From Balneolales bacterium (GTDB lineage: Bacteria > Bacteroidota > Rhodothermia > Balneolales > Balneolaceae), in NCBI GenBank assembly GCA_030830725.1, contig JAURMN010000136.1:1-9901 (forward strand): 9,901 bases of DNA, in the 5' to 3' direction. This document shows, in pieces, positions 7,022 to 9,901 of this stretch. A program made the position numbers and the translations under genes. Within the stretch, counting starts at the first letter, position 1. Each line of letters starts with the position of its first letter. The notes beneath the pieces were generated by a model. The model ran no database searches, was not told the origin of the DNA, and saw nothing but the letters and a program-made list of their open reading frames with translations.

Positions 7022-7828
7022 ATGTCCCGCATTTTGACACTTACTACAGATTTTGGGCTGGAGGATCACTATGTGGCGGTCATGAAAGCCGTGATCCTTA
7101 AAAATGGCCCCATTGATCTCAAAATGGTGGATATTTCGCACTCTGTACCTCCGAATGACATTATGGCCGGGGCCTGGGTGGTTCGGGAGGCGGCTCGCTT
7201 CTTTCCTGCAGAAACGATTCATCTCGTGGTTGTGGATCCGGGCGTTGGTACCGATCGGGACCCCGTATTGATCAAAAGTCACGGCCAGTGGTTTATCGGT
7301 CCAGATAACGGATTATTTTCCTTGATTTCTCAGGATGCCGGATATGAGGCCTGGCGGCTGGATAATGCGCACTACTGGCTGGATGAAATCAGTTCCACCT
7401 TTCACGGCCGTGATCTATTTGCCCCGACAGCTGCACATTTGGCTTCCGGGGTAAACCCGAATAAACTAGGAACTCCCGGTCACACTCTTATGACCTGGAG
7501 ATGGCCTGAGCCTATACAGGATAAAGATGGTGTCCGCGGATGGGTTGCCCATATTGATCATTTTGGAAATCTCATTACCAATATTCCGTCCTCCGTTGTG
7601 AAGGAATTCCAGTTTGATTCCTCCATTCGGATGAAGATTTACATTGGAAACACCATTCTGGAGTATATTTCATCCACCTTTGGAGATGTCGAGCCTGGTC
7701 AGGCCGTAATCTATCCAGGTAGTTCTCAGATGCTGGAAATTGCCGTAAACAGGGGAAATGCCTCTGAACTTTTAGGTGTTCCAAAGGGTTCTGAAGTGAC
7801 GATTGTCTTTCAGAAACCTGCGTTATGA
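7022..7828 (+). CDS. SAM hydrolase / SAM hydroxide adenosyltransferase (DUF62 family)
   Basis: This family splits S-adenosylmethionine with water to adenosine and methionine, and is related to fluorinase and chlorinase. The 268-residue product has the N-terminal LTTDFGLEDHYVAVMK (about 6-22), VDISHSVPPNDI (36-47) and VVDPGVGTDR (70-79). It also has GPDNGLFS (93-100), STFHGRDLFAPTAA (125-138) and the C-domain entry HIDHFGNLITNI (177-188). The proposed water-activating set is present: Asp72, Arg79 and His128, with the same Asp-to-Arg spacing as in the archaeal enzyme. I do not see reason to call a halogenase, because the Asp-Arg-His set is the hydrolase signature. No Shine-Dalgarno precedes the ATG. 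Its TGA overlaps the next gene's ATG (ATGA), implying coupled translation with a methyltransferase. The physiological role of the family is not settled. Confidence 0.92.
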   Translation: MSRILTLTTDFGLEDHYVAVMKAVILKNGPIDLKMVDISHSVPPNDIMAGAWVVREAARFFPAETIHLVVVDPGVGTDRDPVLIKSHGQWFIGPDNGLFSLISQDAGYEAWRLDNAHYWLDEISSTFHGRDLFAPTAAHLASGVNPNKLGTPGHTLMTWRWPEPIQDKDGVRGWVAHIDHFGNLITNIPSSVVKEFQFDSSIRMKIYIGNTILEYISSTFGDVEPGQAVIYPGSSQMLEIAVNRGNASELLGVPKGSEVTIVFQKPAL

Positions 7829-8505
7829 ACCCCATTCTATCTCATCCGATTCCGCACCGGCGTAGAACGGCAGCCCAAAAAAGTAATTTTAATCCTCTCA
7901 CAGCCTTGGTGTATGAGGATGTGTGGAGAAAAAGATCGTTAAGTATTCTTTCCCGAAAACCCTTTCCACTTCAACAGGAGCTCGATCTGTTGCGATCCTG
8001 GCTTTCGGAGTGTAAGGAGGGGGTTTTGCTGGACGTGGGGTGCTCCACGGGGGTCTACGCCCGGGGCTTAGCATCCGGATTTCCTGCTGCGAAGATTACT
8101 GCTGTGGATATGTCGGAACTGATGGTAAAGCAGGCATTGAAGCGGGCTGATCGTGAAGGGGTTAAGGTTGAGTGGGTGGTAGCTGATGCGATCTCATTAC
8201 CCTTTGAGGGGGAGGCCTTTGACGGGATTTGCATGGGGGGAACGTTAAATGAACTTGGTCCCGATACTCAGGTGATTCTTGAAGAATGTGGGAGGGTGCT
8301 AAAAAAAGATGGGCTCTTCTTCATGATGTTCCTGTTGTCCTCAGAAAAACCACTTGGGCGTTTATTACAGAGGTTTTTATCGCTGGGGGGGTTGCGGTTC
8401 TGGACAACTTTGGAGGCGGAAAGCCTGTTTTCCCGCGCCGGTTTTGAACAAGTCCGATTCGAGCATTACGGCGTTGTGGCCTTTAGTCTGTTGCGGAAGC
8501 ATTGA
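7825..8505 (+). CDS. Class I SAM-dependent methyltransferase, substrate unknown
   Basis: A 226-residue Rossmann-fold methyltransferase of the broad UbiE/methyltransferase-11 type. SAM-binding motif I is VLLDVGCSTG (67-76), the acidic ribose-binding residue is Asp95 in AVDMS, and the adenine-side motif is ADAISLPF (120-127). FDGICMGGTLNELG (132-145), the GRVLKKDGLFFM helix-strand (156-167) and a C-terminal RAGFEQVRFEHYGVVAFSLL strand pair follow. The basic N-terminal stretch (about 10-20) is unremarkable otherwise. Its ATG lies in the ATGA overlap with the SAM hydrolase stop. Glycine codons are unlike those of the neighbour: 12 of 18 are GGG here against 3 of 23 in the hydrolase, and there are several long G runs (see findings). 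The methyl acceptor cannot be inferred; UbiE/MenG itself is unlikely, as the distinctive motifs are not evident. Confidence 0.88.
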   Translation: MNPILSHPIPHRRRTAAQKSNFNPLTALVYEDVWRKRSLSILSRKPFPLQQELDLLRSWLSECKEGVLLDVGCSTGVYARGLASGFPAAKITAVDMSELMVKQALKRADREGVKVEWVVADAISLPFEGEAFDGICMGGTLNELGPDTQVILEECGRVLKKDGLFFMMFLLSSEKPLGRLLQRFLSLGGLRFWTTLEAESLFSRAGFEQVRFEHYGVVAFSLLRKH

Positions 8506-8527
8506 AAGAGGTTTAGTGCCTTCTGTA

Positions 8528-9901
8528 TCACATCGAGTCCGGAGCGCTTATTCCAAGGATTCCAAGTCCATTCTTTAATACCGTAGCGGTCATTTCCGCC
8601 AGGGAGGCTCTTGCGATTCTTATTTCCTCAGGCTCTCCCAGAATGCGACAATCATGGTAAAACGAGGTAAAGGTCGAGGCTAGTTCCTGCAGAAACAGGA
8701 TGCATTTTTGAGGTTCTTTGCTGTTTGCGGCCGCTTCTATCGCATCCGGAAACTCAAGCATTTTTCGAATTAAGGCTTGTTCAGCAGGGTGGGTCAAGGC
8801 CGACCACTGAACAGTCAGGGGTGAGTCTGTTTTATTGGATGTTCCAGACCCCTCATTACTTCCCACCTTCCGAAGGATGCTGCGAATGCGCGCGTGGGCA
8901 TATTGCAGATAAAACACCGGGTTTTTTTCGCCTGTTTCTCGTGCCTGATCCAGATCAAATTCCAAATGTGTAGACGGGGCTCTCATCAGGAAAAAGAATC
9001 GTGTAACATCACTTCCTACCTCATCCATGAGTTCGTCGAGGGTTATATAATTCGCCTTGCGAGTACTCATTTTGAACGGTTTTCCATCACGAATTAACGT
9101 CACAAACTGATATACCAAAACATCAATGCGAGAGGTGTCTCCTCCCAGGGCCTCAACCCCTCTCAGCACATCGGGATAGGTATCAATATGATCTGCACCA
9201 AATACATCTAGGCATACATCATATCCGCGATCAAGTTTTTGAAGGTGGTAGGCAATATCCGGTAATCGATAGGTAGGCTCTCCGGTGCTCTTGATCAAAA
9301 CGGTATCTTTTTCCTTGCCCATTTCTGACGTTTTAAACCAAACCGCTCCACCCTGATCGTATACAAGTCCTTTGGTTCTAAGCCCTTCAATCACCCGATT
9401 AATAGACCCGTCTTCATAAAGAGAATGTTCATTGAAAAATGAATCCATAACAATATTCATTCTCTGAAGCGTCTTTAAAATCTCTTCGAAAATGGCTTTT
9501 TCTGCAGCTTCTTTAAAGGGCATTTCGTCACCATTAAGTAGTACAGAACCGTTCTCTTTAAAAAGCCCACGGGCTATTTCGGAAATATATCCTCCTTCAT
9601 ATCCCCCTTCGGGAAACGGAATATCTGCACCACAAAGCTCTCCATACCGAGCCTGTACAGACTGCCCGAGCACTCTCATCTGCCGGCCGGCATTATTGAA
9701 ATAATATTCCCGATCAACCTCTGCACCAGTCCATTCCAGAAGTCTGGCCAGGGTATCCCCAAGAACTGCATTGCGCCCATGACCCACTGTAAGGGGGCCT
9801 GTTGGATTCGCGCTCACAAACTCTATCAAGACTCGTTGATCGCTCCGTTTTTTTGTTCGCCCAAACGTCTCTTTTTCACTCCAAATTTCCGCAAACTTGG
9901 C
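8528..9901 (-). CDS. argS: Arginyl-tRNA synthetase (5' end outside window)
   Basis: ArgS attaches arginine to tRNA-Arg and, unusually for class I synthetases, needs the tRNA to activate its amino acid. The frame is open to the right edge, leaving 457 residues and the natural C-terminus; most of the N-terminal tRNA D-loop domain is missing. FVSANPTGPL leads into the HIGH region, here TVGH at fragment positions 38-41. The Rossmann core continues with DIAYH and VFGADHIDTYPDVL, and the KMSKS-type loop reads KMSTRKAN at 277-284. The helical anticodon-binding (DALR) domain follows from about 325 and ends NGLGILGISAPDSM, the typical ending. The codon at 9829 is TTG inside the gene, not a start. The gene converges on the methyltransferase with 22 bases between stops and no clear terminator. 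Confidence 0.96.
   Translation of the reverse strand, partial: AKFAEIWSEKETFGRTKKRSDQRVLIEFVSANPTGPLTVGHGRNAVLGDTLARLLEWTGAEVDREYYFNNAGRQMRVLGQSVQARYGELCGADIPFPEGGYEGGYISEIARGLFKENGSVLLNGDEMPFKEAAEKAIFEEILKTLQRMNIVMDSFFNEHSLYEDGSINRVIEGLRTKGLVYDQGGAVWFKTSEMGKEKDTVLIKSTGEPTYRLPDIAYHLQKLDRGYDVCLDVFGADHIDTYPDVLRGVEALGGDTSRIDVLVYQFVTLIRDGKPFKMSTRKANYITLDELMDEVGSDVTRFFFLMRAPSTHLEFDLDQARETGEKNPVFYLQYAHARIRSILRKVGSNEGSGTSNKTDSPLTVQWSALTHPAEQALIRKMLEFPDAIEAAANSKEPQKCILFLQELASTFTSFYHDCRILGEPEEIRIARASLAEMTATVLKNGLGILGISAPDSM

Noticed and set aside
6892..7101. Possible small gene after dnaN preceded by GGAGG
   Set aside because: The frame starts at a TTG that overlaps the GGAGG, runs into the SAM hydrolase in another frame and has no recognisable motif.
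7022..7828. Fluorinase or chlorinase instead of SAM hydrolase
   Set aside because: The Asp72, Arg79, His128 set and spacing match the hydrolase branch of the family, and no halometabolite genes are nearby.
8506..8527. Hairpin terminator between the methyltransferase and argS
   Set aside because: Only a bulged stem of about five pairs (AGAGG with CCTTCT) with no T-run; too weak to annotate.
1..9901. A novel defence, mobile or biosynthetic system
   Set aside because: All genes belong to known families and are mostly core housekeeping; no direct repeats, integrase, transposase, CRISPR-like array or unknown multi-gene block was found.

Overview
The window is ordinary, gene-dense bacterial chromosome. 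It holds eleven protein-coding genes, two of them cut by the window edges. I see no mobile element, CRISPR array, tRNA or rRNA, and no stretch over about 210 bases without a gene. The organism looks like a Gram-negative member of the Fibrobacterota-Chlorobiota-Bacteroidota (FCB) group. The pointers are a PorV/PorQ-type outer-membrane barrel protein, an LptB ATPase for lipopolysaccharide export, separate small PurS and PurQ subunits, and several starts with no clear Shine-Dalgarno (SD) sequence. The style of the MiaA and ArgS proteins reminds me of Rhodothermota/Balneolota, but this is from memory and is not proven by the window.

Layout. The left edge carries the C-terminal part of transcription terminator Rho (+ strand, 1-885). 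Converging on it is a seven-gene co-directional minus-strand run, in transcription order: PorV-like barrel protein, miaA, purS, clpS, purQ, lptB and a small rhodanese (5565 down to 922). Gaps in this run are -14, 27, 12, 3, 4 and 94 bases. The first six genes are therefore probably one transcript, and the rhodanese may have its own signal. Divergent from it across a 209-base spacer is dnaN (5775-6887). After a 134-base gap come a SAM hydrolase (DUF62 family) and a class I methyltransferase, joined by an ATGA stop/start overlap. The right end is argS on the minus strand, converging on the methyltransferase and cut at its 5' end.

How the genes work together. Most are independent housekeeping functions: transcription termination, replication clamp, tRNA modification, tRNA charging, N-degron proteolysis, purine synthesis and LPS transport. 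Two local arrangements carry more information. First, purS and purQ, subunits of one enzyme, are separated by clpS. Second, a SAM-hydrolysing enzyme is translationally coupled to a SAM-dependent methyltransferase whose glycine codon use differs sharply from its partner's. I found no convincing new multi-gene system; the items in the findings list are modest.
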